From: 40CM-4-69-5 sp036556905
Lineage (GTDB): Bacteria > Methylomirabilota > Methylomirabilia > Rokubacteriales > CSP1-6
DNA length: 64,000 nucleotides
Direction: 5' to 3'
Assembly: GCA_036556905.1 (NCBI GenBank)
Contig: DATBIM010000069.1
Span: 30,615-94,614, forward strand
The notes under the pieces are model-generated. The model saw nothing but the letters and a program-made list of their open reading frames with translations, had not been told where the DNA came from and made no database searches. The translations under genes and the position numbers were made by a program. Positions 8,724 to 17,144 of this stretch are shown here, in pieces (positions within the stretch are counted from its first letter, which is position 1; every line of letters starts with the position of its first letter).

Positions 8724-10385
8724 TCACTCGCGGACTCCCATGAAGTCGCGTCCCAGCACGCGCTGCATAAGGATGACGGTGGCAAACGTCATCACCAGCA
8801 TGAACAGGCCCAGCACGGCGATGGCGCCGAACTGGCCTTCCTCCTTGAGATCGAAGATCACCACCGACATCACCTTGGTGTCGGGGGTGAACAGGATGAT
8901 GGAGGCCGAGAGCTCGCGGATCACGCCGATGAAGATGAAGCACCAGGTGGCGATGATGCCGCTCCTGGCCAGCGGCGCCGTGATCTCCCCGAGCACGCGC
9001 AGGCGCCCGGCCCCCAGGATACGGCCGGCGTCCTCCAGCTCGGCGTGAACGCCCTTGAAGGTGGCGTCGGCCTGCGAGTACCCCACCGGCATCTCCTTGG
9101 TGACGTAGGCCAAGAAGAGGATCCACAACGTGCCGTAGAGCAGGAAGGGCGGGCGGGTGTAGGCGATGAACAGGCCGACGGCGAGCACGACGCCGGGGAT
9201 GACGACCGGAGCCAGGGCCAGGAAGGCCAACACCTGGTGGCCGAGGATGAGGCGGCGGTTGGCGACGTAGGCCAGCAGCGCGGCCAGGCCGGCTCCCACG
9301 GTGGCGGTCAGCACCCCGAGCTCCAGCGTATTCAGGATGGCGGCCTTGGTGGCGCTGTACTCGAAGAAGGTGAAGGTGATGTTGCTCGCGGTGAGATTGT
9401 CCCAGGTCAGGGGCTGGGCCCAGGAGCGGGCCAGCGCTGCCTTGGCCAGCATGCTGTAGGGCAGGAAGATCGCGCAGGCCAGCACGGCCAGACACCCGGC
9501 CAGCGCCAGGTAGCGCCCGCGGCCCAGCGGGATGTTGCGCCGTTGCCCGCCCTTGCCACCGATGGAGGCGTAGCCGCGACGGCCGAGGAGCCGCTTCTGC
9601 AGCTGGAGCAGGAGTGCGGTGGCCAGCAGCAGCGGGATGGAGAAGGCGGCGGCCATCTCCACCTTGGGCGGGTAGTGGAAGAACGCCCAGATCTGGGTCG
9701 TGATGGTGTGAAAGCCGGCCGGCAGCGCCAGGATCGCGGGGGACCCGAAGAGAGCCAGGGCCTGGAGCACGGCCAGGATGAAGCCGCTCAGGATGGCCGG
9801 GGCCACCAGCGGGAGGGTGACGGTGACGGCCACGCGCAGGCGTCCGGCGCCCAGGATCGACGCCGCCTCCTCCAGGTCGGAGGCGATCAGGGCCAGCGTG
9901 TTGACCATCATGATGTAGACGTAGGGGAACGTGTAGATCGCGACCACGAAGATCAGGCCCGGCATGCTGAAGATGTTGACGAGCGGCTCCGGGCTGCCGG
10001 TGAGCCCGCGATAGAGCTTGTTGAGCAAGCCGGCGTTGGGCCCGGCCAGCATCACCCAGGCGAAGGCGCCCAGGAAGGGCGGCGTGACGAACGAGGCCAT
10101 GATGAGGCCGCGGATCACGGCCTTGCCGGGCAGGTCGGTACGCGCCGTCAGCCACGCCATGGGCGCGCCCACGGCGAGCGAGGCCAGCCCTACCCAGAAC
10201 GCCATCACCACCGTGTTCCAGAGCGCCTTTTGTAAATGCGGATCCTGGAAGACCGCCGCGTAGTGCGCCAGGGTCGCGCCCTGCTCGCTGCTCACGCTCA
10301 CCCAGCCGAGCCAGCCCAGCGGCAGGGCCATGAGGACCAGCAGCGTGACGGCGGCCAGGACCCAGACGGGGACGGCGCGCTCCAT
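8724..10385 (-). CDS. ABC transporter permease, fused two-domain (FbpB/ThiP type)
   Basis: A 553-residue inner-membrane protein with about twelve membrane segments in two homologous halves. Each half carries a cytoplasmic ATPase-docking EAA loop: E-E-A-A-S-I-L-G-A-G near residue 165 and E-D-A-G-R-I-L-G-A-G near residue 447. Duplicated permeases of this kind serve ferric-iron, thiamine and 2-aminoethylphosphonate importers with a single permease gene. The gene starts 9 bp after the binding-protein stop and is followed by the ATPase. Substrate choice rests with the binding protein. Confidence 0.9.
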   Translation of the reverse strand: MERAVPVWVLAAVTLLVLMALPLGWLGWVSVSSEQGATLAHYAAVFQDPHLQKALWNTVVMAFWVGLASLAVGAPMAWLTARTDLPGKAVIRGLIMASFVTPPFLGAFAWVMLAGPNAGLLNKLYRGLTGSPEPLVNIFSMPGLIFVVAIYTFPYVYIMMVNTLALIASDLEEAASILGAGRLRVAVTVTLPLVAPAILSGFILAVLQALALFGSPAILALPAGFHTITTQIWAFFHYPPKVEMAAAFSIPLLLATALLLQLQKRLLGRRGYASIGGKGGQRRNIPLGRGRYLALAGCLAVLACAIFLPYSMLAKAALARSWAQPLTWDNLTASNITFTFFEYSATKAAILNTLELGVLTATVGAGLAALLAYVANRRLILGHQVLAFLALAPVVIPGVVLAVGLFIAYTRPPFLLYGTLWILFLAYVTKEMPVGYSQADATFKGVHAELEDAGRILGAGRLRVLGEITAPLARSGIIATWCFIFIGVIRELSASIILFTPDTKVMSVVIFDLKEEGQFGAIAVLGLFMLVMTFATVILMQRVLGRDFMGVRE

Positions 10386-10394
10386 GGCCGGCGG

Positions 10395-11420
10395 TCAGGC
10401 CCCGAAGAACTCGACGAATCGCTTCTTGATCTCCTCGTTCCGCTTCTCCAGCTCCCCGGGATCCACCTGCAGGAGCTTGAGCTCGGAGAGCTTGGGCTTG
10501 TCGGCGGGGTAGGTGACCTCGGGATGCCCGGTGTAGAGGCCTTCGCTGTCGGCCAGGACCTGCTGGACCTCCCGGCTGAAGCTGAAGTCGGTGAAGAGTT
10601 TGGCCGCGTTGGGATGCGGCGCGAAGGCCGTGATCGCCGTCGGCGAGACGATCAGCGGCACGCCCTCCTGGGGGATCACGATCTCGATGGGGTTGCCCTT
10701 CTTCTTCGTCGCGTAGGCATTGTAGTCGGCGGTGTTCGCCGCCACCGGTCGCTCACCCGACGCCACCACTCCCGGTGGATCCACCGCCGACTGCACGATC
10801 ATCGGCTTGTTCTCGGCCAGCTTCTTGAAGTAGTCCCAGCCGTGGAGGTTCACCAGGGCCAGGACGTGGGTGGCGATGACACCGCTGTACCCGGGATGGG
10901 CGGTGACGAGCTTGCCCCGCCACTTGGGATCGAGGAGATCCTTCCAGGTCTTGGGCGCCTCGGCGGCCGAGACGATGTTCGGGTTGTAGGCGATGACGGA
11001 CACGGTGGCCCGGAGCCCGTAGTGGAAGCCGTCCTTGTCTCGGAAGCCGGTCGGCAACCGATCGGCGCCGGCCGGCGTGTATTTCATGAGCAGCTTCTTG
11101 TCCTTGAGGAGCACGAAGTGGCCGGCGTCGGAGGTGTGCACCACGTCGGCGTTCTTGATGTTGGCCTGAAGCTCCTGCATGAGACGCTGCAGGACGCGCT
11201 GCGAGCCCGTGCGGTGCACCTCGACCTTGATCCCGGGGTGCGCGGCCTCGAACAGCTTGGCCACCTTCTCCGCGCTCTGCAGGGCCAGGGAGGTGTACCA
11301 GACGACTTTGCCTTCCTTGCGGGCCCCGTCCAGGTGCGGGCTCTGGGCCCCGGCCGATGTCGCGACGCCGATGACGACGAGCGCCGCCATCACGATCAGA
11401 GAACACACACGCTGCACCAT
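10395..11420 (-). CDS. Periplasmic binding protein of iron-type ABC importer
   Basis: A 341-residue exported protein. A signal peptide covers about 1-25 (basic start, hydrophobic core, A-G-A-Q cleavage region). The mature part begins with a K-E-G-K-V-V-W-Y-T-S-L strand, typical of the FbpA/AfuA-like cluster of type II binding proteins. ATG 11420 is chosen because GGAGGG lies 6-7 bp upstream and the signal peptide begins there; the open frame continues upstream only as a shadow. The same fold also binds 2-aminoethylphosphonate, thiamine or polyamines. I do not see a clear Tyr-Tyr iron-ligand pair, so ferric iron should not be assumed. Confidence 0.88.
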   Translation of the reverse strand: MVQRVCSLIVMAALVVIGVATSAGAQSPHLDGARKEGKVVWYTSLALQSAEKVAKLFEAAHPGIKVEVHRTGSQRVLQRLMQELQANIKNADVVHTSDAGHFVLLKDKKLLMKYTPAGADRLPTGFRDKDGFHYGLRATVSVIAYNPNIVSAAEAPKTWKDLLDPKWRGKLVTAHPGYSGVIATHVLALVNLHGWDYFKKLAENKPMIVQSAVDPPGVVASGERPVAANTADYNAYATKKKGNPIEIVIPQEGVPLIVSPTAITAFAPHPNAAKLFTDFSFSREVQQVLADSEGLYTGHPEVTYPADKPKLSELKLLQVDPGELEKRNEEIKKRFVEFFGA

Positions 11421-11494
11421 GCCGTCCCTCCATTCCGGCGCGTCATCGCCGCCGGACAACATGCGGGGCACTGTCGCCGCTGGCCGGGCCGGCG

Positions 11495-12289
11495 TCAAGA
11501 GGAAACCCGCCGGACCGTCCTGAGTATCTCCAGCATCTCCTCGTGGATATGCCCGTTGCTCGCCACGACGGCAGGGGCCTCGAGGTCGAGCCCGCCTCCG
11601 CCGAGGCTGGTCACCCGACCACCGGCCTCCTCGACAAGCAGGCTGCCGGCGGCGACGTCCCAGGGGCCGAGCCTTAGTTCCCAGTGGCCGTCGAAGCGGC
11701 CGGCCGCCAGCCAGGCCAGATCGAGCACGGCCGACCCCATGCGCCGGACCGCGCGCGCGCGGACGCTGAACGCGCCGTACTCGGCCAGGTTGTTGTCGGG
11801 GCTTTCCCGGATGGTGTAGGGGAAGCCGGTGGTCAGCAGGCTCTCGTCGAGCCGCGTCGTCGAGGACACGCGGAGCCGCTCCTGGCCGAGGAACGCGCCG
11901 GCGCCACGCTCGGCCATGAAGAGCTCGTCGAGGTTCGGGTCGTACACGACACCGAGGACGACCTGGCCGGCCACCTCGAGCGCGATGGACACGGCGAAGA
12001 GGGGCACGCCGTGGGCGTAGTTCGTCGTGCCGTCCAGGGGGTCCACGATCCAGCGGCGGCCGGAGCGGCCTGGGCGCGCGCCCGTCTCCTCGGAGAGCAT
12101 CGCGTCGGCGGGAAAGGCACCGGCCAACCGCTCCAGGATCAGCGTCTCCGCCCGCGCATCCATCTCGGTCACGAGGTTGGTCGGCGTGCCCTTGTAGCTG
12201 ATGCGCCGCTGCCCCGGCAGCTCGCTCCGGAGAAGGTGGCCGGCGCTGCGCGCGGCGTCGATGGCCACGCGCGACTCGAGAGGCCTCAT
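11495..12289 (-). CDS. suhB: Inositol-1-monophosphatase family protein
   Basis: A 264-residue metal-dependent phosphatase. Motif 1 is W-I-V-D-P-L-D-G-T-T-N at about 80-90, with an upstream S-E-E at 66-68. Motif 2 is W-D-V-A-A-G near residue 212 with the following G-G. These supply the Mg2+ ligands for hydrolysis of inositol monophosphates or similar sugar phosphates. Members also act as histidinol-phosphatase or CysQ-like enzymes, so the exact substrate is open. It lies 74 bp upstream of the importer operon on the same strand and is divergent from the ketopantoate reductase gene. Confidence 0.88.
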   Translation of the reverse strand: MRPLESRVAIDAARSAGHLLRSELPGQRRISYKGTPTNLVTEMDARAETLILERLAGAFPADAMLSEETGARPGRSGRRWIVDPLDGTTNYAHGVPLFAVSIALEVAGQVVLGVVYDPNLDELFMAERGAGAFLGQERLRVSSTTRLDESLLTTGFPYTIRESPDNNLAEYGAFSVRARAVRRMGSAVLDLAWLAAGRFDGHWELRLGPWDVAAGSLLVEEAGGRVTSLGGGGLDLEAPAVVASNGHIHEEMLEILRTVRRVSS

Positions 12290-12319
12290 GATCGCGGCGC
12301 CAGCCTACCACACGGGTCC

Positions 12320-12348
12320 TTGACAACCAACGGACGCTCCCGGAGCAT
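12320..12348 (+). promoter_or_regulatory. Candidate sigma-70 promoter of the ketopantoate reductase gene
   Basis: A perfect TTGACA -35 box (12320-12325) is followed after 17 bp by GAGCAT (12343-12348), which keeps the A2 and T6 of the -10 consensus. Transcription would begin at about 12355, only a few bases before GTG 12358. Confidence 0.5.
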
Positions 12349-12357
12349 GGGACTCCC

Positions 12358-13323
12358 GTGGATCAGTTGCGAATGCTCGTCGTCGGGGCCGGCGGCGTCG
12401 GCGGTTACTTCGGTGCGCGTCTGGCCCGCGCGGGCCTGCCGGTGACGCTGGTCGCCCGCGGCGCCCATCTCGAGGCCATCCAGCGCAACGGGCTCAGAAT
12501 CTCCTCGACCGTCGAAGGCGACTATACGGTGAAGATCGAGGCCGTCGAGCGGGTCGAGGGCCGTCCCTCCATCGACGTGGTCTTGCTCTGCGTGAAATCC
12601 TTCGACACCGAGGGGGCTCTGGCGATGCTCACGCCGGCGCTGGGGCCCCAGACGGCGGTGCTCTCGCTCCAGAATGGCGTCGTGAATCTCGAGCTCGTGG
12701 AGGCCAGCGTGGGCGCCGCGCGCACCCTGGCCGGCGCCGCCTACGTGTTCGCCGAGCTGACCGCCCCCGGAGTGATCGCGCACCGTTTCGCCGGCCGGAT
12801 CGCGTTCGGCGAGCTGGACGGTCGCGTCACGGCCCGGGCCGAGCGCCTGCGCGCCGCGTTCGCGGCGGCCGGCGTGCCCGTGGAAGTCTCCACGGACATC
12901 CGCCGGGTGCTGTGGGAGAAGTACCTTCTCATCTGTGCCCAGGCGGGTGTCACCGCGGTCACCGGCTGCCCCTCGGGCGTCGTGCGCGCGGTTCCCGAGA
13001 CCTGGCGCCTCTATCGCCTCCTGCTCGAGGAGCTCGCGGCCCTGGCTGCCGCGGCCGGAGTGAGCCTCGCTCCCGACGTCGTCGACCGCATTGTGGCTGC
13101 CGCCGCCGCGCTGGGTCCGGATACGAGATCATCGCTGGCCGATGACCTCGCAGCCGGCCGGCGGCTGGAGCTGGAGGCTTTGCACGGTTACGCCGTCCGC
13201 CTCGGCCAGCGCCTCGGGGTCGCCACCCCCACGCTCTTCGCGGTCTATGCGGCGCTCAAGCCTCACGCGGAGGGTGTCTCGCCGGGCGGGTTGGGGCTCC
13301 AGCGCACTCGAGGGGCGGGCTGA
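12358..13323 (+). CDS. panE: 2-dehydropantoate 2-reductase (ketopantoate reductase)
   Basis: A 321-residue NADPH-dependent reductase of the ApbA/PanE family, which makes pantoate for coenzyme A. The Rossmann motif is G-A-G-G-V-G-G-Y-F-G at about 10-19. A L-L-C-V-K-S-F strand carries the conserved Lys near 80. The C-terminal helical domain opens with E-K-Y-L-L-I-C near 187. Paralogues in many soil bacteria are catabolic, and no other pan gene is near. The start is GTG 12358 or ATG 12373; the promoter geometry allows either. The stop overlaps the apparent first codon of the next gene as CTGA. Confidence 0.85.
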   Translation: MDQLRMLVVGAGGVGGYFGARLARAGLPVTLVARGAHLEAIQRNGLRISSTVEGDYTVKIEAVERVEGRPSIDVVLLCVKSFDTEGALAMLTPALGPQTAVLSLQNGVVNLELVEASVGAARTLAGAAYVFAELTAPGVIAHRFAGRIAFGELDGRVTARAERLRAAFAAAGVPVEVSTDIRRVLWEKYLLICAQAGVTAVTGCPSGVVRAVPETWRLYRLLLEELAALAAAAGVSLAPDVVDRIVAAAAALGPDTRSSLADDLAAGRRLELEALHGYAVRLGQRLGVATPTLFAVYAALKPHAEGVSPGGLGLQRTRGAG

Positions 13324-15065
13324 GCGCAACGCCGGCATCTCCGGCGCGCCAACTGGCGCGCTACATCGCCCGCTACGGTGTCCGCTACGCCGGCGGCGTG
13401 ACCTGCCTGGCGACCGCCACTCTGCTCAGCCTGCTGATTCCCCGCACGGTGCAGCGCGCCGTGGAAGCGCTGGAGACGGATCCGGCGGCCGCGCCCATCG
13501 CCACCTTCGTCGGTCTCATCCTCCTCATCGCGCTCGGCAACGGGGTGGCCCGTCTGGGCTCCCGCTTCCTGCTCGTGGGCAGCGCCCAGCGCGTGGAATG
13601 TGACATCCGCAACGAGCTCTACCGGAGTCTGCTGAGGTTCTCGCCCGACTTCTACGCCCGTCACGCCATCGGAGACCTGATGGCGCGGGCCTCGAGCGAC
13701 GTGTCGGCGGTCCGCTCGCTGGTGGGCTTCGGCAGCGTGAGCCTGATCAGCACGGTGCTCGCCTTCGTGGGGGCGCTCGCGGCCATGCTGGCGGTGGATC
13801 CCTGGCTGACCCTGTGGGCCCTGGCTCCCTACCCGGTGCTGGCCCTGCTGGCCCGGGGCGCCAACGTCGCCATCCACGAGCGGACCCAGGCCGCTCAGGA
13901 ACAGCTCGGGGTCCTGTCGGCTCGCGTCCAGGAGACGCTGGCCGGCATGAGCGTCGTCCGCGGCTACACGATGGAAGGCCACGCCACCGCGGAGTTCGAC
14001 CGGGCCAACCGTGAGCACCTGAGCCGCACGGCGGCCCTGGCTCGCACGCTGTCGGGCTTCGTCCCCCTCACCGGCCTCATCTCGGGCCTGGGCGCCCTCA
14101 TCGCGCTCTGGCTCGGCGGCCGGGCCGTGATGGAGGGGCGGCTCACGCTGGGGGCGCTGGTGGCCTTCAACGGTTACCTGGCCTACCTGGCGTGGCCCAC
14201 GCTGGCGCTCGGCTTCACGCTCTCGCTCGCCCGGCGGGGGCTCACCTCGATGGAGAGGATCCAGGAGATCATCGACGCCGCGCCTAGGCCCGAAGGGCCG
14301 GGACCGTCCCTGGCGGGGCCCATGTCCATCCGCTTCGACGGCTTGACCTTCGCTTACGAGGGCCGCGACCCGGCACTGCGCGGGGTCAGCTTCGCCGTGG
14401 CGCCCGGCGAGGTGGTGGCCCTCGTGGGAGCGACGGGCAGCGGCAAGTCCACGCTGGGCGCGCTGCTGGCGCGGCTGTGGGAGCCCCCGGCCGGCACCGT
14501 GTTCGTCGCTGATCGTGACGTCACCGCGCTGAGCCTGGGGACGCTCCGCGCGGTGCTGGGGTACGTGCCTCAGGAGGCGTTTCTCTTCTCCCGCTCCATC
14601 CTCGACAACGTGACCCTGGGCCGGCCGGCGGTGAGCCGGGAGGCGGCCCGGGCGGTGGCCGCCGTGGCGGGCATCGCCGACGAGGTCGAGGCGTTCGAGG
14701 CCGGCTGGGACACGGTGGTGGGGGAGCGCGGCTTGACCGTCTCCGGAGGCCAGCGCCAGCGCCTGGCCCTGGCTCGCGCGCTGGCCGGTGGACCGCCGAT
14801 CCTGATTCTCGACGACGTCTTCGCCAGCGTGGACGCGGCCAAGGAGGAGGAGATCACCGTCGCGCTGCGCCGGGCGGCCACGGGCCAGACGATCGTGTTG
14901 ATGACGCATCGGCTGCGCGCGGCCCGCGCCGCCGACCGCATCGTGGTCCTCGTCGAGGGACGCGTCGCCGAGTCCGGGACCCACGACGAGCTGATGGCCG
15001 CCGGCGGAGCCTACGCTCAGCTCTGGCGCATCCAGCAGCTCGAGGAGGAGATCGCGCGTGCCTGA
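13320..15065 (+). CDS. ABC exporter subunit 1 (fused membrane and ATPase domains, degenerate Walker B)
   Basis: An ABC half-transporter with six membrane segments followed by an ATPase domain. Walker A is G-A-T-G-S-G-K-S-T near 368. The signature V-S-G-G-Q-R-Q-R is near 473. Walker B ends I-L-D-D-V, with Asp where the catalytic Glu should be (about 494-498). The H-loop is M-T-H-R-L. Downstream of the panE stop the first standard start is GTG 13398, but the frame before it encodes an elbow-helix-like stretch (A-R-Q-L-A-R-Y-I-A-R-Y). I therefore place the start at CTG 13320, overlapping the panE stop (CTGA), giving 581 residues; 555 residues from GTG 13398 is the conventional alternative. It pairs with the next gene. 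Confidence 0.8.
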   Translation: MSATPASPARQLARYIARYGVRYAGGVTCLATATLLSLLIPRTVQRAVEALETDPAAAPIATFVGLILLIALGNGVARLGSRFLLVGSAQRVECDIRNELYRSLLRFSPDFYARHAIGDLMARASSDVSAVRSLVGFGSVSLISTVLAFVGALAAMLAVDPWLTLWALAPYPVLALLARGANVAIHERTQAAQEQLGVLSARVQETLAGMSVVRGYTMEGHATAEFDRANREHLSRTAALARTLSGFVPLTGLISGLGALIALWLGGRAVMEGRLTLGALVAFNGYLAYLAWPTLALGFTLSLARRGLTSMERIQEIIDAAPRPEGPGPSLAGPMSIRFDGLTFAYEGRDPALRGVSFAVAPGEVVALVGATGSGKSTLGALLARLWEPPAGTVFVADRDVTALSLGTLRAVLGYVPQEAFLFSRSILDNVTLGRPAVSREAARAVAAVAGIADEVEAFEAGWDTVVGERGLTVSGGQRQRLALARALAGGPPILILDDVFASVDAAKEEEITVALRRAATGQTIVLMTHRLRAARAADRIVVLVEGRVAESGTHDELMAAGGAYAQLWRIQQLEEEIARA

Positions 15066-16839
15066 CGTGGAGCTCGACGACGTCGTCGGCCGCGCATTCG
15101 ATCGCCGGCTGGTGGCCCGCCTGGCCCGGATCACCCGGCCGCACGCCCGGCTGCTGGTGGCGACGGCGCTCCTCTTTCCCCTGATCGCCGGGCTCGAGCT
15201 GCTCCAGCCCTACCTGCTCAAGGTTGCCATCGACGAGCATATTCTGACGAACGACTGGGCCGGGTTGACGGGCGTGGCCACCATCTTTCTGGGCGTGCTG
15301 CTGGCCCTGGCCGCGGCGCGAGCCGTGGAGTCCTACCTCATGCATCTGGCCGGGCAGCGGGTGATGCACGATCTGCGCGGCCAGCTCTTCCGTCATCTCC
15401 TGCGCCAGGAGGCCGCCTTCTTCGACCGGAACCCCGTGGGGCGGCTGATGACCCGGGTCCTGAACGACGTGGAAGCGATCAGCGAGGCCTTTACCAGCGG
15501 GCTCGTCGCGGTGGTGGGCGACGTCATCACCCTGGCCGGCGTCGTGGCCGTGATGCTGTGGATGGACTGGCGGCTGGCCCTGGTGACGTTCGCGATCGTC
15601 CCCGTGCTGAGCGGGGCCGCCGCCTACTTCCGCGTGCGGGCTCGTGACGCCTATCGCACCGTGCGCTGGCGCCTGGCCCGCCTCAATGCCTTCCTGCAGG
15701 AGTCGCTACAGGGCATGACGGTCATCCAGCTCTTCGGCCGCGAGGACCACGAGTTCACCGCGTTCCGCCGGCTCAACCGCGAGCTCCGCCGCGCGATGTT
15801 CGCCTCCACGGTGTGGGAGGCCTCGCTCTACGCCACGGTCGAGGCCCTGAGCTCGACGGCCCTGGCCCTGTTGCTGTGGTACGGGGCCGGGCAGATCGCC
15901 GTCGAGGCCGTGACCTTCGGCACGCTGGTGGCCTTCATCCAGTACACAAACCGCTTCTTCCTGCCTATCCGGGATCTGGGCGCCAAGTACACGGTGATGC
16001 AGGCCGCCATGGCGTCCTCGGAGCGCGTCTTCGCCCTGCTCGACCGCACGCCCACCATCGTGACCCCGGCGACGCTGCCGCCGGCCACCCGGCGCGCGGA
16101 GCCGGCGGTGGCCCTGCGCGGCGTGTGGTTCGCCTATGCCGGTGAGCAGTGGGTGTTGCGCGATTGCTCGTTCGCGGTGGGGGCCGGCGAGCACGTCGCG
16201 CTGGTGGGGCCGACGGGCGAAGGCAAGAGCACGTGCGCGCGCCTGCTCAACCGCGCCTACGACGTGCAGCGGGGGCAGGTGCTGGTGAATGGCATCGACG
16301 CGCGCGAGTGGGACCTCGAGCGCCTGCGCCGGCACGTCGGCATCGTCTTTCAGGAGGCGGTGCTCTTCACCGGCACCGTGGAGACGAATCTCACGACCGT
16401 GGCCGACGGGCGGGTGGGCCGCGCGGAGCTGCTGCGCGCGGTGGAGGCGGCCCGCTGCGGACCCCTGCTGCAGGCGCTGCCGCGCGGGCTGGGCGAGGAG
16501 CTCGTGGAGCGGGGGGCGAATCTCTCGCACGGCCAGCGCCAGCTCTTGGCCATTGCCCGGGCCCTCGTGTACAATCCCGCCGTCCTCGTCCTCGACGAGG
16601 CAACCTCCAGCGTGGATCCGGAGTCGGAAGCGCTGATTCGGCACGCCATCGCGCGCCTGGCGGAGGGCCGAACGACGATCACCATCGCCCACCGGCTGTC
16701 GACGGTGCAGCATGCCGACCGCATCCTGGTCTTGCACCACGGGCGCATCCACGAGGAGGGTCGTCACGCCGAGCTGCTGAGGCGGGGCGGCGTGTACGCG
16801 CGGTTGTGGGAGCTGTCGATCCGCGCGCGCCCGGCCTGA
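15058..16839 (+). CDS. ABC exporter subunit 2 (canonical Walker B, altered signature)
   Basis: A 593-residue partner of the preceding half-transporter, overlapping it by 8 bp. Six membrane segments are followed by an ATPase domain. Walker A is G-P-T-G-E-G-K-S-T near 383. The signature is altered to L-S-H-G-Q-R-Q near 487. Walker B is normal, V-L-V-L-D-E-A-T near 508, and the H-loop is I-A-H-R-L. The altered signature faces the Asp-containing Walker B of subunit 1, which is how asymmetric heterodimeric multidrug exporters (TM287/288, BmrC/BmrD) are built. The likely role is export of hydrophobic compounds or lipid-linked substrates; the cargo is unknown. Confidence 0.88.
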   Translation: MPDVELDDVVGRAFDRRLVARLARITRPHARLLVATALLFPLIAGLELLQPYLLKVAIDEHILTNDWAGLTGVATIFLGVLLALAAARAVESYLMHLAGQRVMHDLRGQLFRHLLRQEAAFFDRNPVGRLMTRVLNDVEAISEAFTSGLVAVVGDVITLAGVVAVMLWMDWRLALVTFAIVPVLSGAAAYFRVRARDAYRTVRWRLARLNAFLQESLQGMTVIQLFGREDHEFTAFRRLNRELRRAMFASTVWEASLYATVEALSSTALALLLWYGAGQIAVEAVTFGTLVAFIQYTNRFFLPIRDLGAKYTVMQAAMASSERVFALLDRTPTIVTPATLPPATRRAEPAVALRGVWFAYAGEQWVLRDCSFAVGAGEHVALVGPTGEGKSTCARLLNRAYDVQRGQVLVNGIDAREWDLERLRRHVGIVFQEAVLFTGTVETNLTTVADGRVGRAELLRAVEAARCGPLLQALPRGLGEELVERGANLSHGQRQLLAIARALVYNPAVLVLDEATSSVDPESEALIRHAIARLAEGRTTITIAHRLSTVQHADRILVLHHGRIHEEGRHAELLRRGGVYARLWELSIRARPA

Positions 16840-16844
16840 GCTTC

Positions 16845-17135
16845 ATGCACGCGGTGTGGCGTCTGGTGCGCCGTATCCCGCGGGGCCGCGTGGCCACGTA
16901 CGGGCAGCTGGCCGCGCTGCTGGGCCGACCACGAGCGGCGCGGGCGGTGGGCCGGGCGATGCAGCAATGTCCGACCGACATTCCGTGGCATCGGGTCGTG
17001 AACGCGCGCGGCGGCATCAGCGCCCGGGCGCGGATGAGCGGCATGCTGACGCAGCGCCTGCGCCTGCAGGCAGAGGGTCTCGCACTACGAGGTGGCCGGG
17101 TGGCGCTGTCGCGTCACCGCTGGCATCCCCGATAG
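16845..17135 (+). CDS. Alkyltransferase-like protein (catalytically inactive MGMT relative)
   Basis: A 96-residue protein consisting only of the MGMT C-terminal DNA-binding domain: I-P-R-G-R-V-A-T-Y-G-Q-L-A near 11-23, R-A-V-G-R-A-M near 33, and the active-site position P-W-H-R-V at about 46-50. Trp replaces the alkyl-acceptor Cys. Alkyltransferase-like (ATL) proteins flip O6-alkylguanine without repairing it and hand the lesion to nucleotide-excision repair. uvrB and uvrC are in this window, though 20 kb away. ATG 16845 lies 5 bp after the exporter stop; longer upstream frames shadow that gene. Confidence 0.85.
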   Translation: MHAVWRLVRRIPRGRVATYGQLAALLGRPRAARAVGRAMQQCPTDIPWHRVVNARGGISARARMSGMLTQRLRLQAEGLALRGGRVALSRHRWHPR

Positions 17136-17144
17136 GAGCACGCG

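Noticed and set aside
10395..11420. Calling the importer ferric-iron specific (FbpABC)
   Set aside because: The layout fits, but the iron-binding tyrosine pair is not evident and the same architecture serves several substrates.
8538..11819. Long plus-strand open frames of 565 and 527 codons
   Set aside because: They are antisense to the ABC importer genes, and their Gln/Gly/Asp-rich low-complexity translations are typical shadows.
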